Shown here: positions 43,440 through 55,983 of the stretch, piece after piece
Layout: the number at the start of each line of letters is the position of its first letter
Position numbering within the stretch: the first letter of the stretch is position 1
Origin: Curvularia sp. ZM96
Taxonomy: Eukaryota > Ascomycota > Dothideomycetes > Pleosporales > Pleosporaceae
DNA: 64,000 nt
Reading direction: 5' to 3'
Assembly (NCBI GenBank): GCA_022457065.1
Contig: JAJGBQ010000001.1
Coordinates: 4,030,001-4,094,000, forward strand
Notes under the pieces: generated by a model
The model's input: the letters and a program-made list of their open reading frames with translations, nothing else
Databases searched by the model: none
What the model was told of the DNA's origin: nothing
Program-made: the position numbers and the translations under genes

Positions 43440-45905
43440 ATGAGCTTCAACATCGCTTCCGACGGTTCCCCTACGCCACGCAAGGGCCCTGCTCGATTTC
43501 CAACACCAGGAGACCTCAGAGCTGGCACCTCGCCGGAGGCTCTAGGTCAAGCGGTAGGCAGCATGGGCCTGAACAACTTACAGGATGCCTTTCAACGTGC
43601 GTTTGGCTCAACATTGACTTCCAATACACAGGGCTTCAAGCGGCCACTTGGACCTTCCACCCTAGGCAATCGACCACTTCTTCAACAGCATGACTCGCTT
43701 GACGGATACAAGGTCAGTATCTCATAAGATCTTTGAGAGCATTGTGCTTTCTAGTCCTGCTGGCCAATCTAACGTATGCAGAAGCTCAACATGGAGACTG
43801 GCGACGATCAGGCTGTTGTGGACGCGATGCTGCAGCGCTTCAACAGGCCCTCCCCTCCCCATGACCCGTACAGCTCCTCCAGCGGCTCTATGTCGATGAC
43901 CCCAGCCACAGAAGATTTTGCGTCTACGCCGCCCTCGGAGATGGACAACTCCGTCGTCTTAGTTGAGGCTGTCGAGTTGCAGAAGCTGAAGCTTGAGCTC
44001 CAGGAAGCTCGCAACGAAGTCAATCGTGTGAACCAAGAGATGCACAGCCAGAACGTAGCTCGGTCAACTATGGAGCACCTCAGCCAGTCCTCAGAGGCTG
44101 ATTATGGTTATCCTGAAGAAGTCACTGAGCAGACGCTTGCAAGCCTCCAGAGCAAGTTCAATGCCTCCACCCGAAGCAGCTACGGCTGGGGCAATGGGTC
44201 TGCGCAGTCTACTTACATGGGCAACGGTGGCTTCGGTATCCCTCAGATGCAGATCGCGCAGAACCAGACTCGGCCACAGACCGCACAGCAGGTTTACCGC
44301 CGCCCCGGATACTTGAACGAGCCCACTCACTTTCCACTGGACCAGGGCCTTCGCAGCAGCAGCATGACAAATGGCATCAATAACGGAATCGGCAATGCTA
44401 TGGGCATGAATAGTAGCCTGAGCAACCCGCCTACTCGTCCTACCTCTGCATTCGATCCGGGATATAACCAGTATGCTATGCCACCAATGTATCCCATCGG
44501 TCATCCTGCACCAATTGGCACCATGTCCAGCAATCTCTCTGCAGACGCCAATGAGTTTAGTTTCTCCAATGTAGGATCATCTCCTTGGAATTCACAGGTC
44601 AGCAGTCGATCCCCGTGCGCATGGCCAATACTAACAGCGAATTAGGCTCAAAGCGAGGCTGGAATTACCCAGTATGTCCCCCCTGTCGAGCCCATGAACT
44701 ATCGTCGTCTGCTGGATCGCAACATGAGCTGCAACTGGAAGTACATTGTCGACAAGATCATCTGCAACAACGATCAACAAGCCTCCATATTTCTCCAGCA
44801 GAAGCTCAAGGTAGGCACGCCCGAACAGAAGTACGAAATCGTGGAAGCCATCATTGCCCAGGCCTACCCTCTGATGATCAATCGCTTTGGTAACTTCCTC
44901 GTTCAACGCTGCTTCGAGCATGGTACACGTGAGCAGGTGATTGCGATTGCTCAAGCCATCCGTGGCAACACCCTTGCGCTGAGCATGGATGCTTTCGGCT
45001 GCCACGTTATCCAGAAAGCCTTCGACTGCGTTCCCGAGGAGTACAAGGCGACCATGGTCCATGAGCTGCTCCGCCGAATCCCGGAGACTGTGATCCATCG
45101 TTATGCTTGCCATGTCTGGCAGAAGCTGTTCGAGCTTCGCTGGAGCGACTCTCCGCCTCAAATCATGCGATACGTTAACGAAGCCCTTCGCGGTATGTGG
45201 CACGAGGTCGCATTGGGCGAGACTGGAAGTCTTGTCGTCCAGAACATCTTTGAGAACTGCCTCGAGGAAGACAAGGTATTTAGAAACACTTCGTGTATGC
45301 TGTTCGCGGAACTAATTTGCAATAGCGCCCATGCATCAACGAGGTCTTGGCCAGCATCGATGCGATTGCTCATGGACAGTTCGGAAACTGGTGCATTCAG
45401 CACATCTGCGAGCATGGTGCACCTGCTGATCGCAGTCGCGCCATTGAACACATTCTTCGCTTCAGCACCGAGTACAGCATGGATCAGTATGCTTCGAAGG
45501 TCATCGAAAAGTGCCTCAAGATTGGTGGTAGTGAGTTTCTGGACCGGTACCTCGACCGCGTTTGTGAAGCTCGCCCCGATCGTCCACGCATGCCTCTTAT
45601 TGACAGTAAATGACCACCTCCCCTCTCGCTTCAGACAAGGTGCTAACTTGAAAACAGTTGCGGGTGATCAGTTCGGTAATTACCTCATTCAGTACATCTT
45701 GACAAACAGCAGCTCTCACCATCGCGAGCTTGTCGGCGGCCATATTCGGAAGCATATGGTCTCACTTCGTGGTTCCAAGTATGGTTCTCGCGTCGCCATG
45801 CTCTGCTGCAACCCCGCTCTTACTACGCGCCCCGGACCTCCAGCTGGCATGCTCCCACGCTACGGTAACCCTACGTCGCGACCCACTTTTGGCACTTTCC
45901 GTTAG
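43440..45905 (+). CDS. Pumilio-family (PUF) RNA-binding protein
   Basis: Binds 3' UTR elements of mRNAs and controls their decay or translation in the cytoplasm. Exons: 43440-43712, 43782-44597, 44646-45275, 45326-45605, 45658-45905, giving 748 aa. The N-terminal half is low-complexity, Ser/Pro/Asn/Gln-rich, with a short coiled coil (ELQKLKLELQEARNEVNRV). From about residue 385 come the PUF repeats, recognisable by their RNA-contact helices: NWKYIVDKIICN, RFGNFLVQRCFEHG, AFGCHVIQKAFDCV, YACHVWQKLFELRW, ETGSLVVQNIFENC, QFGNWCIQHICEHG, QYASKVIEKCLKIG and QFGNYLIQYILTN. Eight repeats is the standard number. The fourth helix is unusual in having Cys-His and Trp at the base-contact positions. The C-terminus is short. 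Confidence 0.94.
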
Positions 45906-47351
45906 ATGTCGAATTCGAGACTCTACATGTCGTCGTCCACATACGTACCGTTGGGTATCATCAGTCTACACCCCTCGCTCTCAATCTCGAAGAAGGTATC
46001 GTGGATATGGCCAAAAGCTAAGATCAATGTCGAAGAGATTGTCAGATTCATTGGCTTAAAATGAGCATGATAAGCATTGCTCGCTGTCGACTGACACAAC
46101 ATCGTTTGTCGGAAATGGTTTATCGGTCTACATGTCTTTTCTTGTTTATTGTGGCATCTTCAACAGTCTTGACTGCTTGGGCCAGAGTAGCGGCGGAAGT
46201 CTGGGATAATATGATGAGCAGCGAGCTGGATTGTGCCTACATGGTTACACTTCTTAAAAAGCAGATTGATCAAATTGCAACTCGATAGTGGTAATGTTTA
46301 TCATGGAACTGTATGTAATCATCAATGCAATGTCAACATGGCGACTCATCGACTCCGACTCTGTGTGATTCGATGTGGGCTACGCTCGAGTATCGTTGGG
46401 ATTTTAGGTTGTTCGCATAGCCAGTTTCAGTGGTTTAGATACGAGTGCGAAAATGCGATGTTCAAGGCTGGCTGCGGCGGTAACTCGGTGAAGCGTGGAG
46501 ATTGTATGGAATTCGGCGGGGTCTCGGATGGATTCGGGCGAACAGCTTTTTGTCCATGAACAACGTCCTTCAGATACCAGCAAAAAGGCCAGAAAAAAAA
46601 ACTATCAAGTAGCAAAATTTGGCCAGCGCATGATTGTCGGAAAACAGGGGGATTTTAACCGCACATCTGATGTTGGTCACAAAGCCAACAGCGGCGTGGC
46701 GGCAACTATGGAGATGCCGATTCGGCGTGAAACCCGAGCTACATGCGACAGATGACTGACCACGCGTTGCCGGCATGGAACAGACCGGGAAGCGTGGCTT
46801 ACAGGTTCTTACTTTGCAGTTTTTTCAATGACTATGCAGGGTGCAGATTGCGCGCGTTGATGCAGTCTGGTCACAATCGCACAGAAGCCAGGCTTTCAGT
46901 GTAGTTTCTACGTGCAGTAAAGAGAGGCACCTGCAGCAGAGAACATGGTTTCTAGAAAGCCTCACAAGAAAGAAAGCCTTGGCTTATCCCGTAGTGGAAA
47001 GCAGTCAGTGTATTTGTGAGATCACGCATCAATGACCTGATCGCGACGCGCAGTCGGGCCAGAAGATTGGTAGGGCTAGGGCTAGACAGGGTCTGCCGAA
47101 AGGCCTTACCTCATCAACAGGCCTAGCGATGCCGCAAGCTCGGCGACGTCACTATGGTGTAGAATTGGAACGCCGCGTTATCTTTTAATAAGACGCCGTG
47201 GACGCCGATTGCCATCCTATATCACCACGCAACGATTAAGTCATTGTCTCTTGCATTCAACCCTTATACTCCTCCCAAACCATCGCGCATCCAATATTCC
47301 ACATACCAACACGCACATTTGCCAGGCCACACCAGCTTCACATAAGCCAAG
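45906..47351. other. 1.4-kb intergenic region without a gene
   Basis: Probable 3' UTR of the PUF gene, then ordinary intergenic DNA and the promoter of the Rcf2 gene. I examined both strands and saw no supportable frame, RNA gene or repeat. Confidence 0.5.
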
Positions 47352-48308
47352 ATGAAGGTTCTTACCAAGGAAGAGGAGCAGGCGCATTACAAGTAAGCCA
47401 CACATCGCAGCATTGAGGTGAATGCGATACTAACAAACACTAGTGCTACCGTCAAGGGCGGCTCGATAGGCGGTGTTATTGGCACAGCCGTAGGTGCTGC
47501 AGCCGTTATGGCCGCGAGCAAGCGATACCACTCGTTCCGAGCCCTCACCGTGCCATTCCGGGCTTTCCTGGTGGCTTCAACAGGAACCTTTGTCGGTACG
47601 TCCGAACTAACGGCCTTTATATCTTGGAAAACTTAAGGTCTAACATTACAACTCTAGCCGTCATTGCCGCCGATAGAGCTTCCGCACAATACGACATCGA
47701 ACACACACCCGAAAAGAAGCGCCAGATCGAGCGCGAGCAACAACGTGAAGCACTCCTCGAAGCCAACCGAACACCATTCCAGCGCGCGAAAGACTGGGCG
47801 ACGGAGAACCGTTACCCGCTTCTGTTCGGTTTCTGGATTGCCTCCATGGCCGGCTCGTGGCATATGGTCAACCGGAACCCCTACCTTAGCGGATCGCAGA
47901 AGCTTGTACAGGCACGTATGTATGCGCAAGGAAGCACGCTGGCTGCATTGCTAGGCAGTTTCGCCATTGAGGGTGCAGATGCGGCCAAGGGCAAGGGAAG
48001 GTGGGAGACAATCAAGATCATTGACCCCAACGACCCCGAGCACAAGCACATTATTGAGAAGAGGATCCACCACGAGAGATATGCTGGTGAGGACCAGTGG
48101 CGAGGTACGATAATCCTGTCCAATACGCGGAGAGGAACTGAGCTGACTAGAGAACACAGAAATGGTCGAAGCTGAGGAACAGCGCCAGAAGGAGCGCGAA
48201 GCCGCTGCCAAGGGAAAGCAGCACCAGGCCATGCAACATCGGGATGCGGCCAACAAGAAAGAAGAGAAGGCTGAGCGGGAAGAGCAGCAGAACAAGCAGA
48301 AGGCCTAA
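47352..48308 (+). CDS. RCF2: Respiratory supercomplex factor 2 (Rcf2, HIG1 domain)
   Basis: Inner mitochondrial membrane protein that helps assemble and tune cytochrome c oxidase and III-IV supercomplexes. Exons: 47352-47392, 47444-47595, 47658-48104, 48160-48308, giving 262 aa. The N-terminal part has a glycine-rich membrane segment (GGSIGGVIGTAVGAAAVMAA) and a second hydrophobic segment (VPFRAFLVASTGTFVAVIAA). The HIG1 domain follows: NRYPLLFGFWIASMAGSWHM, then LVQARMYAQGSTLAALL, with the (Q/I)X3(R/H)XRX3Q-type motif represented by QKLVQARMYAQ. The C-terminus is a long charged helix rich in Lys, Glu and Gln. The third exon would run into an intron without splicing at 48104. Confidence 0.92.
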
Positions 48309-48912
48309 ACTGTTACCTGTGCCGGACTCTGTTGCTACCCGATTGCCTCTTATCTTCACCCACCCAATGGCCGTATGATCCAGTAGGGTCTCTTCATATG
48401 TCTAGGACTTTAGTCCTCATTTTCAGGCGTTTTGGGAAGCATTGATATGATCCTCTTTTTCGATGTCTATGATATTTGTATGACTAGTTGGAATATTGGC
48501 AGGTGATGGGAAAAGTCGGGTCACATACCTTTAGATCTCACAGCGCGTCAAAGACGATATCCTCGTACGAGTCTACCCATATCAACAAGTGAAGTACCTA
48601 GACATTTACAACTTGTAAGGAGACGATCCTTAGAATACGCGATTGAGAATCTCAGGGTCTACGATGACGTCTATGCTTTTGGAAGGATGCACTGCCAGGC
48701 ATAGAGTACGTCACCGAATATAGCCACGAGGCTAAGGAATATTCTCTTAACTCACTTAATTCACAGCCTATTCTCTCTAAATGTTGTATCATATACTAGT
48801 ATCAACTTATTTTCGGTCTTCCGCGTCATACTAATCTGCAAACTAGCCAATATACCAAATTAAAGTCCATCTCCCCAAAAGCAGAGCAATTACCCAAGGA
48901 CTTGGAAAAAGC
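48309..48912. other. Intergenic region, AT-rich in its second half
   Basis: 604 bp between Rcf2 and the next gene. From about 48720 it is AT-rich with short TA steps. No gene is seen. Confidence 0.5.
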
Positions 48913-49599
48913 ATGGCAGATTCAGATGTGGCACAACGATTGGGTTTGATATCGCGAAGACTGATAGCAAACACTTGTCTCGTCCATGCACCCAAAAAGC
49001 CTCAGGATGCACGACTCACTGCGACTATTGCAGATTTGCATGTCCATCCCACCATCGAAGCTCTCCTGCACATCCTAAACCACGACTTGCCATCTGCCCA
49101 CTTTCTCGTCCGACACATGCAAGCTCCACCAGCTGTAGAGGGAATGCTGCTGCATGGTATCTTGCACCGCGCCGAAGGCGATTTCAACAACGCACGAGCA
49201 TGGATCAGCGACGTCTCGGATGCTTGTGATGGCTACCAGCCCAAGCACAGAGACAACGGACAACGCCTTGATTCTGAGGTCGCTGAACAAGTCGCTAGCA
49301 AGTCGCACATATCTGACTCACTCACCAAATTTGTCTATGGTGACGAAGATGCTGTATGTCTTGTTGACGCTGTCGAGACTTTCAGAAGACAAAAGCAAGG
49401 TCACACGAGAGAGGATGAGGAAAGGCAGATTGAGCAGAGGATTCGGGACGAGGCAGGGAGAATTCTAGATTGGTGCAAGAGCAAGTTTGGGAGTGGAGTG
49501 TGGGAAGACGCAACGAAAGCCTGGGTCAAGAATAGTGAAGAGATTAGCAAGATCAGTGGGGATATGGTCAGTGGTGGGAAAGGATATCGCAGTTTCTAA
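48913..49599 (+). CDS. Conserved hypothetical protein
   Basis: Single-exon gene of 228 aa starting at the ATG at 48913. The first half has an ordered look: HPTIEALLHILNHDLPSAHFLVRHMQ, then EGMLLHGILHRAEGDFNNARAWISDV. The His-Glu-Gly-Asp arrangement with aromatic residues recalls a family of uncharacterised bacterial and fungal proteins of similar size. The second half has a charged helical stretch (TREDEERQIEQRIRDEAGRI) and ends WCKSKFGSGVWEDATKAWVK. There is no signal peptide or membrane segment, so it is probably cytosolic. Function unknown. Confidence 0.75.
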   Translation: MADSDVAQRLGLISRRLIANTCLVHAPKKPQDARLTATIADLHVHPTIEALLHILNHDLPSAHFLVRHMQAPPAVEGMLLHGILHRAEGDFNNARAWISDVSDACDGYQPKHRDNGQRLDSEVAEQVASKSHISDSLTKFVYGDEDAVCLVDAVETFRRQKQGHTREDEERQIEQRIRDEAGRILDWCKSKFGSGVWEDATKAWVKNSEEISKISGDMVSGGKGYRSF

Positions 49600-50122
49600 T
49601 GTGTACGGTGACCTCAATTTCACATGTCTACCATATTCCATACAAAATTTTGGGGTGTTGAGGGCTGTAAGCTTGGAGATGGTATTTACAAATGAGTAAT
49701 AGAGATGTCCAGGATAATGGCACGTGATGCAGTCTTAGCAGTTAGCGTCCTATCGATGCCAAGACCACCTCGGTCATGCAACCATGTCTCTCAAACCGGT
49801 GGCATGACCCCTCCATTCCCAAGCGACTCTGACTCCAGTGGGCCACGGGATTACAGGCCGTGAGAGCAGCTGTTCCCATGCCCCGAGGGCGTGTAAACAG
49901 ATAAGAGAGCATGATGCAGCAGTCCGTCATTTGTACAGCAACCACCACCGCGGCGGTTAAGCGAGGGTCGGGCCAGGGTGCAACAGCGAATGGCGTCGAG
50001 GCGGGCGCCAGTAGGCGGTCGGCCTGTGACATCAACGGCCAGCTTTCACTTCTGCCAACCCGCCATTATTCTTCCCGTACGCACGTGCAGTCCGCGGCTG
50101 GACTGGAAAAAACAGGTACCTA
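49600..50122. other. Intergenic region upstream of SEY1
   Basis: 523 bp of 3' and promoter DNA. No feature is recognised. Confidence 0.5.
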
Positions 50123-52955
50123 ATGGCCGATCAACTCCTCCAGGCCAACGGCCAGAGTCGTCCTAGCAACATCAAACATCACACCTCACCGTCTCTCATG
50201 ATGAACTCGCACTTTGCGGGCGTCGGCGACAATGCCGACAAACAGTCCTACGAGCATGGCATCCAGGTCATTGATGAGGACAAGATGTTCAAGTACGTCG
50301 TAGTACCTGACACCTGGTGCTTGTGGAGGGGCACAATGCTGACATCTACTTGCAATGCAGCGGAAACTTGTCTACATACCTCAGTGTCGAAAATGTCATC
50401 CCCGCCGGATTCAACTACCACCTCATATCTGTCTTCGGTTCACAATCGACGGGCAAATCGACCCTCCTCAACCACCTGTTTGGAACCCAGTTTGGCGTCA
50501 TGTCGGAACAGGAACGCCGGCAAACCACCAAGGGAATTTGGATGAGTAAGAACAAGCGCGAGGCAGGTGGCTCGGGCATGGCAGAAAATATCTTGGTCAT
50601 GGATGTCGAGGGAACTGATGGCAGAGAACGAGGTGAGGACCAGGACTTTGAGCGAAAGAGTGCCCTCTTCGCCCTTGCCACGAGCGAGGTCCTTATTGTC
50701 AACATCTGGGAACACCAAGTTGGATTGTATCAGGGTGCCAACATGGGGCTACTCAAGACCGTCTTCGAGGTCAACTTGCAGCTCTTCGTCAAGGACAGCC
50801 AGTAAGTGCACCTTAACCATGCCTGGTCATGTTCTTGTGCTGACAATCCCGCCAGAAACACGCCGAGATCCCTTCTGTTCTTCGTCATCCGCGATCACCT
50901 CGGTACCACGCCCCTCAAGAACCTACAAAACACATTGATACAAGACCTGTCCAAATTATGGTCGACCATCTCGAAACCCAATGGTTTGGAGAACTCGCGC
51001 ATAGAAGACTACTTCGACTTTGCCTTCGTCGCATTGCCACACAAGATCCTCCAGCCAGAAAAGTTCGAAGAATCAGTCACCCAGCTCAGCACACGATTCA
51101 AGGAAGGATACAGCCACCCAAAGAAGAGTGGTCTCATCGATGAAACCACTGCACCTGTTTTCCTCCCTCAGTACCACCGACGGATTCCCGCCGATGGCTT
51201 TCCTGCATATGCGGAGGGCGTCTGGGATCAGATTGTCAACAACAAGGATTTGGATCTGCCAACGCAGCAAGAGCTATTGGCCCAGTTCCGATGCGACGAG
51301 ATTTCGAGAGAGGTTCTCGTTGCCTTCGATGAAAAGGTCACGCCTCTTGAAGACCAGCAAGCAGATGCTGCTCGGGCGGGAACATTCTCGGTCATCCCAG
51401 ACCTTGGGCCCATCATGAACGCCGCGCGAACGAAGGTTCTCAAGGACTTTGATACGAATGCGAGCCGATACCATAAGGGCGTCTATAAGCGGAAGCAGGC
51501 AGAGCTCGAGGCCAAGGTCGATACGCGTTTGAAGGCCCTGTACCAGAAGCAGCTTACAGCCGCCCACAAGTCTGGTGTGGAAAGCTTCAGCGAAGCCGTC
51601 AGCACAGCAGTGAAGAGTGGTCAGAAGAAGGGAGGTTCTTATGACTTTGCACAGATTGTCGACTCAGAAAAGAAGAAGGCTCTTGCCAAATTCGAGGAGG
51701 ATGCAAAGGCAATGACTATCGAGGGAGCAAGCTGGAGCAATTACGAGAATGAGCTCAAGATCTACAAGAAGGAGCTGGATGATGTCTCTAGCCGCCTGCG
51801 TAAAGAGGAGATGAGACGCCTAGCCACCAGAATCGAGCGCTGGGTACGCTCGCGTCTAGACGAGTCTGTCGGCCTCGAGTTCAACAAGCTCGGATCCGGC
51901 CGAGGCGGCTCTGGTGCGCCTGAGCACGGCGACCGACCACCCACAGAGAAAGATCTCTGGGATCGTGTCTGGAACATCTTCACTGAAACAGTCTCTAGCG
52001 CCGAGAAGCGGTTCACGGACCGAGCCTCTAGCTTCGATGCTAGTCCCGACGAAGTTGAGGTTGGTCTGTGGAGACTACGACGAAAGTCTTGGGCTGTGCT
52101 TCGTGCCAAGCTTGACGAAGAAGTCATGGAGGGCAACATTCTGCTCAAGCTTAGGGAAAACTTTGAAGACAAGTTCCGCTATGATGAGCACGGTGTGCCA
52201 AGAATATGGAGACCCACAGACGACATCGAGGGTATCTACACCAAGGCTCGCGAGTCTACAATCACCGTGATCCCGCTTCTCGCCCGCTTCAAGCTTGCGT
52301 CGACTTCGAAGCCTCCACCGCTCGATTCCTGGATCGGCGAAGCACCAGCTTCAGTTACTCCAGCAGATGAGGACGACCTGACACCCATCGGTGGTGTAGA
52401 CGACGAAGAAGGCAAGAGTCTCGAGGAGGAGATGACCATTTTGTCCGATGCCAAGCAAGCCGATCTCCTTGTCCGCTTCAAGAAGACCGCAGATGGCGTC
52501 TACGTTGAAGCCAAGCGTAGCGCAATTGGTGGTATCACCCAAGTCCCACTATACTTTTACGGTCTGCTTCTTGCACTTGGTTGGAACGAGATAGTTGCAG
52601 GTATGCTTCTCACCTCTCTACCTGTTCTATCTCACAATACTGACAAATTATAGTTCTACGAAACCCAGTCTACTTCATCTTTCTCATTCTGCTGGGAATT
52701 GGTGCTTATGTTACCTACACGCTCAACCTGTGGGGCCCTATGGCACGCATGGCCAACGCCGCCTCACAGCAGGGCCTGGAGGTTGGTAAGGAGAGGCTGC
52801 GCGCGTTCCTCGAGAACTCGGACGCCGGCCGCCAAGCCATGGCTATGAGCAGCGGTAGGAACGAGACCCGAAGATACGAGGATGTGCCGATGGACAGGCT
52901 CAACGGAGAAGGCAAGAAGAGCAAGGCCGAGGTTGAAGACTTGGACGACATCTGA
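50123..52955 (+). CDS. SEY1: ER-fusion dynamin-like GTPase Sey1 (RHD3/atlastin type)
   Basis: Membrane-anchored GTPase that fuses ER tubules and keeps the ER network connected. Exons: 50123-50292, 50361-50801, 50856-52600, 52654-52955, giving 885 aa. The GTPase domain shows the P-loop GSQSTGKSTLLNHLFGT, the switch threonines in RRQTTKGIWM, the G3 motif MDVEGTDGRERGED and the G4 RDH motif in FFVIRDHLGTTPL. A long helical bundle follows (EAKVDTRLKALYQKQLTAA and similar). Two closely spaced hydrophobic segments near the C-terminus (VPLYFYGLLLALGWNEIVA and PVYFIFLILLGIGAYVTYT) form the ER hairpin, joined by splicing at 52600/52654. A cytosolic amphipathic tail ends EDLDDI. All key residues are present. 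Confidence 0.96.
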
Positions 52956-53497
52956 GGGATTGAACACAAGGACCCCATATTCTCCTTTTGACCAGATAGG
53001 ATAGGATCCATGAAACGCATTGCATATCGTTGTTGAGGTTGTCGTAGAGTTTTCTTGGTGGTTTCCTAGAGGTCAAAAGGGCATAGCGAAGGAATTCTAA
53101 AAGCGAAGTTATTGTCTTGGGCTTTGTTTGTTAGATTGCGCTTTCCGGCACTGTAATGGCATCTCGGTAATTGCTAGTTTCGCGAAGAGTTGCGCCTCAC
53201 TGATGTCCACTATGACCAGATAGTAGTTTGAGAGTGTACAGGATGTCGCTCTGCTCTCCGCGCTCAAAGGTAGTAGGTTGCTTCTTCTCGGTGAATTTCA
53301 GCTAGATTAAATCTCCACGAGTCCTTATCCTCTATCTCTAGTCTAAAAGATGTTCGTCCATGGGAACTTGGCAAATTTTATATGAAAGAGAGATGATGAG
53401 CGGAGAGGGACTCTACATATCATTATCCAAGTAACGAGGTCTAAATTGCCTCGCCAATCTATCTCTCAACAGCAATCCACCAGACCTCGCCTACCTC
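52956..53497. other. Intergenic region between convergent SEY1 and oxidoreductase genes
   Basis: 542 bp of 3' flanking DNA. Nothing further is seen. Confidence 0.5.
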
Positions 53498-54781
53498 CTA
53501 AACCCCAAACTTCCTCGGATCCAAACTCTCAATCTGCGCGCTCTTCGCTCCACCCTCAAACACAAATTCACTCAGCAACTTCCCTGTAGCAGGACCATTC
53601 TGAATCCCCCAGCATGTATGCCCCGTACCCATTAGTAACCCCTTCACACTCGTCCTGCCGATAAGCGGACCCCCGCCACGACTGACATTGGGGAGGTAGC
53701 ACGCCTGTCTCGCCGTAACCTCTCCATCGCGCAGTTCCTCCGAGACAGCGGACACCTGATCGATAATATCTTGGCAGCGGGAATCGTCGCATTGGACAAG
53801 GTCGGTCGACGTAGGCAAAGGGACGAGATGGTCGCCTTCGCCGCAGGCGTAGACTTCTTGATTGGGCCGAGCGTAGATTTCCGGTGTGACTGTCTCGCTG
53901 CGCCGGCTACCACGCGGCATCTCGATGGAGGTGAAGAGGGCGTACGCGGAGACGGGGCGCGTGGGCCGGATGGTTACGCTGTGGGCGCGCAGGGCAGAGA
54001 TGGGTGACGGAGACCAGATGGTTTTTGTCCAGGGGCCTGCGGTCAGGATTACGGTTTCTGCGTCGAGTTTTTCTTCAGAATCCGAGTCTTTGGGCTTGTA
54101 GGAGACGGATTTTACGGCGCCGTTTTCTTGCGTGATGGCGGTGGCGCTGCCGTAGACGATGTTTACGCCGTTTTCGGAGGCGAGCTGCGCCATGCTGGTT
54201 GTGAATTGGTAAGGATGAACTTGGGCGGTGGTGGATGGAGTTCCCATTTCCTCGTAAGATTGTATGCCTTCTGCAGCGATCCAGTCTAGATCTTTGGGCA
54301 CGCCGGCAGCTCGTAGTAACCCGATGGCTCTTTGCGTTCGTTTCTGTAGACTCACAGAGTCTTCTTTGCCTTTGGTCTCCGCATCGCCTTTCGCGTTCTT
54401 TTGCTTTGCTAAAACGCCATACATGTCGATTTGACCGCAGTGCACGGCGCGGTACCCCCAGCGATTCGCACCATCGTGTTTCTCAGCTAGCTCTTGATGC
54501 AGCTTGTAGCTCAACGGCACAATGCAGCTGGGGTACGCCCATAATCCTAGCAAGCCACCGGCTTTTCCTGATGCACCGCCGGCGATTTTGGTTGCTTCTA
54601 AGAGAGTGATTTGGTCTTTTTCTCTATCAAATTTGGGGTGCTGCGAAAGAAAGTATGCCGTGGTTGATCCGATGATACCGCCACCTGAGAAGAGACATCA
54701 GCCTCTGATCGCTATCAACTCTGGAAGTCGAGAACAAGTACCAATGATGACAATATTTCTTTTCTGTTGCTCTGCTGCCAT
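53498..54781 (-). CDS. FAD-dependent oxidoreductase (DAO family, Tda3-like)
   Basis: Exons 54742-54781 and 53498-54684 (minus strand) give 408 aa. The spliced N-terminus reads NIVIIGGGIIGSTTAYFL, a dinucleotide-binding Rossmann motif with GxGxxG, followed by LLEATKIAGGASGKAGGLL, the flavin-binding segment. Without the 40-nt first exon the FAD site would be lost. Later, ETVILTAGPWTK is the usual second FAD contact, and GHTCWGIQNGPATGKLLSEF closes the domain. This C-terminal pattern fits the fungal group that contains yeast Tda3, a poorly understood oxidoreductase linked to endosomes. The substrate is unknown; oxidation of an amine or amino acid would be typical of the superfamily. Confidence 0.87.
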
Positions 54782-55044
54782 TGTGTTCGTGAGGCGCGAA
54801 GATGTTTTGAGCATGAGCAGTTGGTGGATAGGAAATGTGGCGTTGGTGGTGTTGTGTTTTTCGGTGGCTAATAGGCCGACTATAGTAGAGATACGTCATA
54901 GGTTGCAAACATGTACGGCTACTGGAGTATCATGTCGACACCGGGTTTGAAATCAAACTAGAATTATGATACTATGAAGAGGTAAACCGAAGCATCTGAT
55001 CGTAATGTAAGGGAAATCTAAGAGTCGACTTCTCGTGGTATGGT

Positions 55045-55983
55045 TTAAAAGTCTCCACCCATATCGCCGCCCATGTCTCCGCCCATGTCACCACCCATAT
55101 CCCCGCCCATATCACCTCCATCGTCACCATAGTTGTTCTCGATGTATGTGTCGCCGCCGTCCGCCGCCAATGCTGATCCTATAAGACCACCGGCTAGCAG
55201 ACCACCTCCAGCTCCGAGAGCCATGCCGCCCATACCCCCTCCAGGGCGTCTGCCACCACCACCCATAGGCATCATTCCACCGCCCATCGGCCGCCCATAA
55301 CCTCCCCCGCCGTAGTATCCTCCTACAGGCTGACCATAGGCCGGCTGTGCGTATCCATGCTGTTGTTGCTGATAGCCAGGTGCCGGTGAATGTGAAGCTC
55401 CAGAAGTCTTTCCTAGAAGTTTGCCTAAGAAACCCTTGCTCTTGCCACTCTTGTCCTGTGTTTGAGCATCTTGGTATTGTCCTTGCGGAAATGGACTTGA
55501 ACTGGGCTGTCCGTAGCCGCCGTGCTGTGGCGGATACGACTGACTCGATTGGTTGTAATAATCGTTTGACGCTCCGCGTACGCGCGCATCCTCCTCTTCT
55601 TGAAGTTTTCTTGCGAGCTTTTCGTCCTCGCTGATGTTCGCGTACGGGTTGTTGCTACCAAAGCCTGACTTATCGCTCCCGCCTGTTGAAACACCACCGA
55701 CTGCTCCGTGGGCTGAAGGCGCCACGTAGTTTGGAGGTGCGCCTGGAGGAGGGACTTCACCTGGAGGGTAGGCGGGTTCTGTTGGCTTTTCCCATTGCGA
55801 TTGTTTCGTGTGGATGTTTACATAAAACCATTCGTTATACTGTGTGTTCCAGACGGCTTTCCAGCCTTCGGGTACATGTGGTGGCGGAGGACCCTACGCA
55901 TGCTGTCAGTCGTGATCATGCGCCGACCAAGTAGGTACTGCTATGGGGATGTGCTGTACCGGAGGAGGCGCGTATTCTGCCAT
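55045..55983 (-). CDS. WW-domain protein with glycine-rich, GGDM-repeat tail
   Basis: Exons 55960-55983 and 55045-55893 (minus strand) give 290 aa. The first exon encodes just MAEYAPPP. A single WW domain follows at residues about 15-45: PEGWKAVWNTQYNEWFYVNI, then TKQSQWEKP, with both Trp and the downstream Pro. WW domains bind proline-rich peptides. A short helical segment (DEKLARKLQEEEDAR) and a Gln/Gly/Tyr/Pro-rich disordered region follow, then a hydrophobic Gly/Ala stretch (ALGAGGGLLAGGLIGSALA). The end is a 12-bp tandem repeat encoding about five GGDM units. The layout resembles yeast Wwm1 and related fungal proteins, some linked to metacaspase control; that link is family-based inference. 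Confidence 0.85.

Noticed and set aside
53498..54781. Possible single-exon oxidoreductase starting inside the gene
   Set aside because: Starting near 54553 would remove the FAD-binding glycine motif; the two-exon model restores it.
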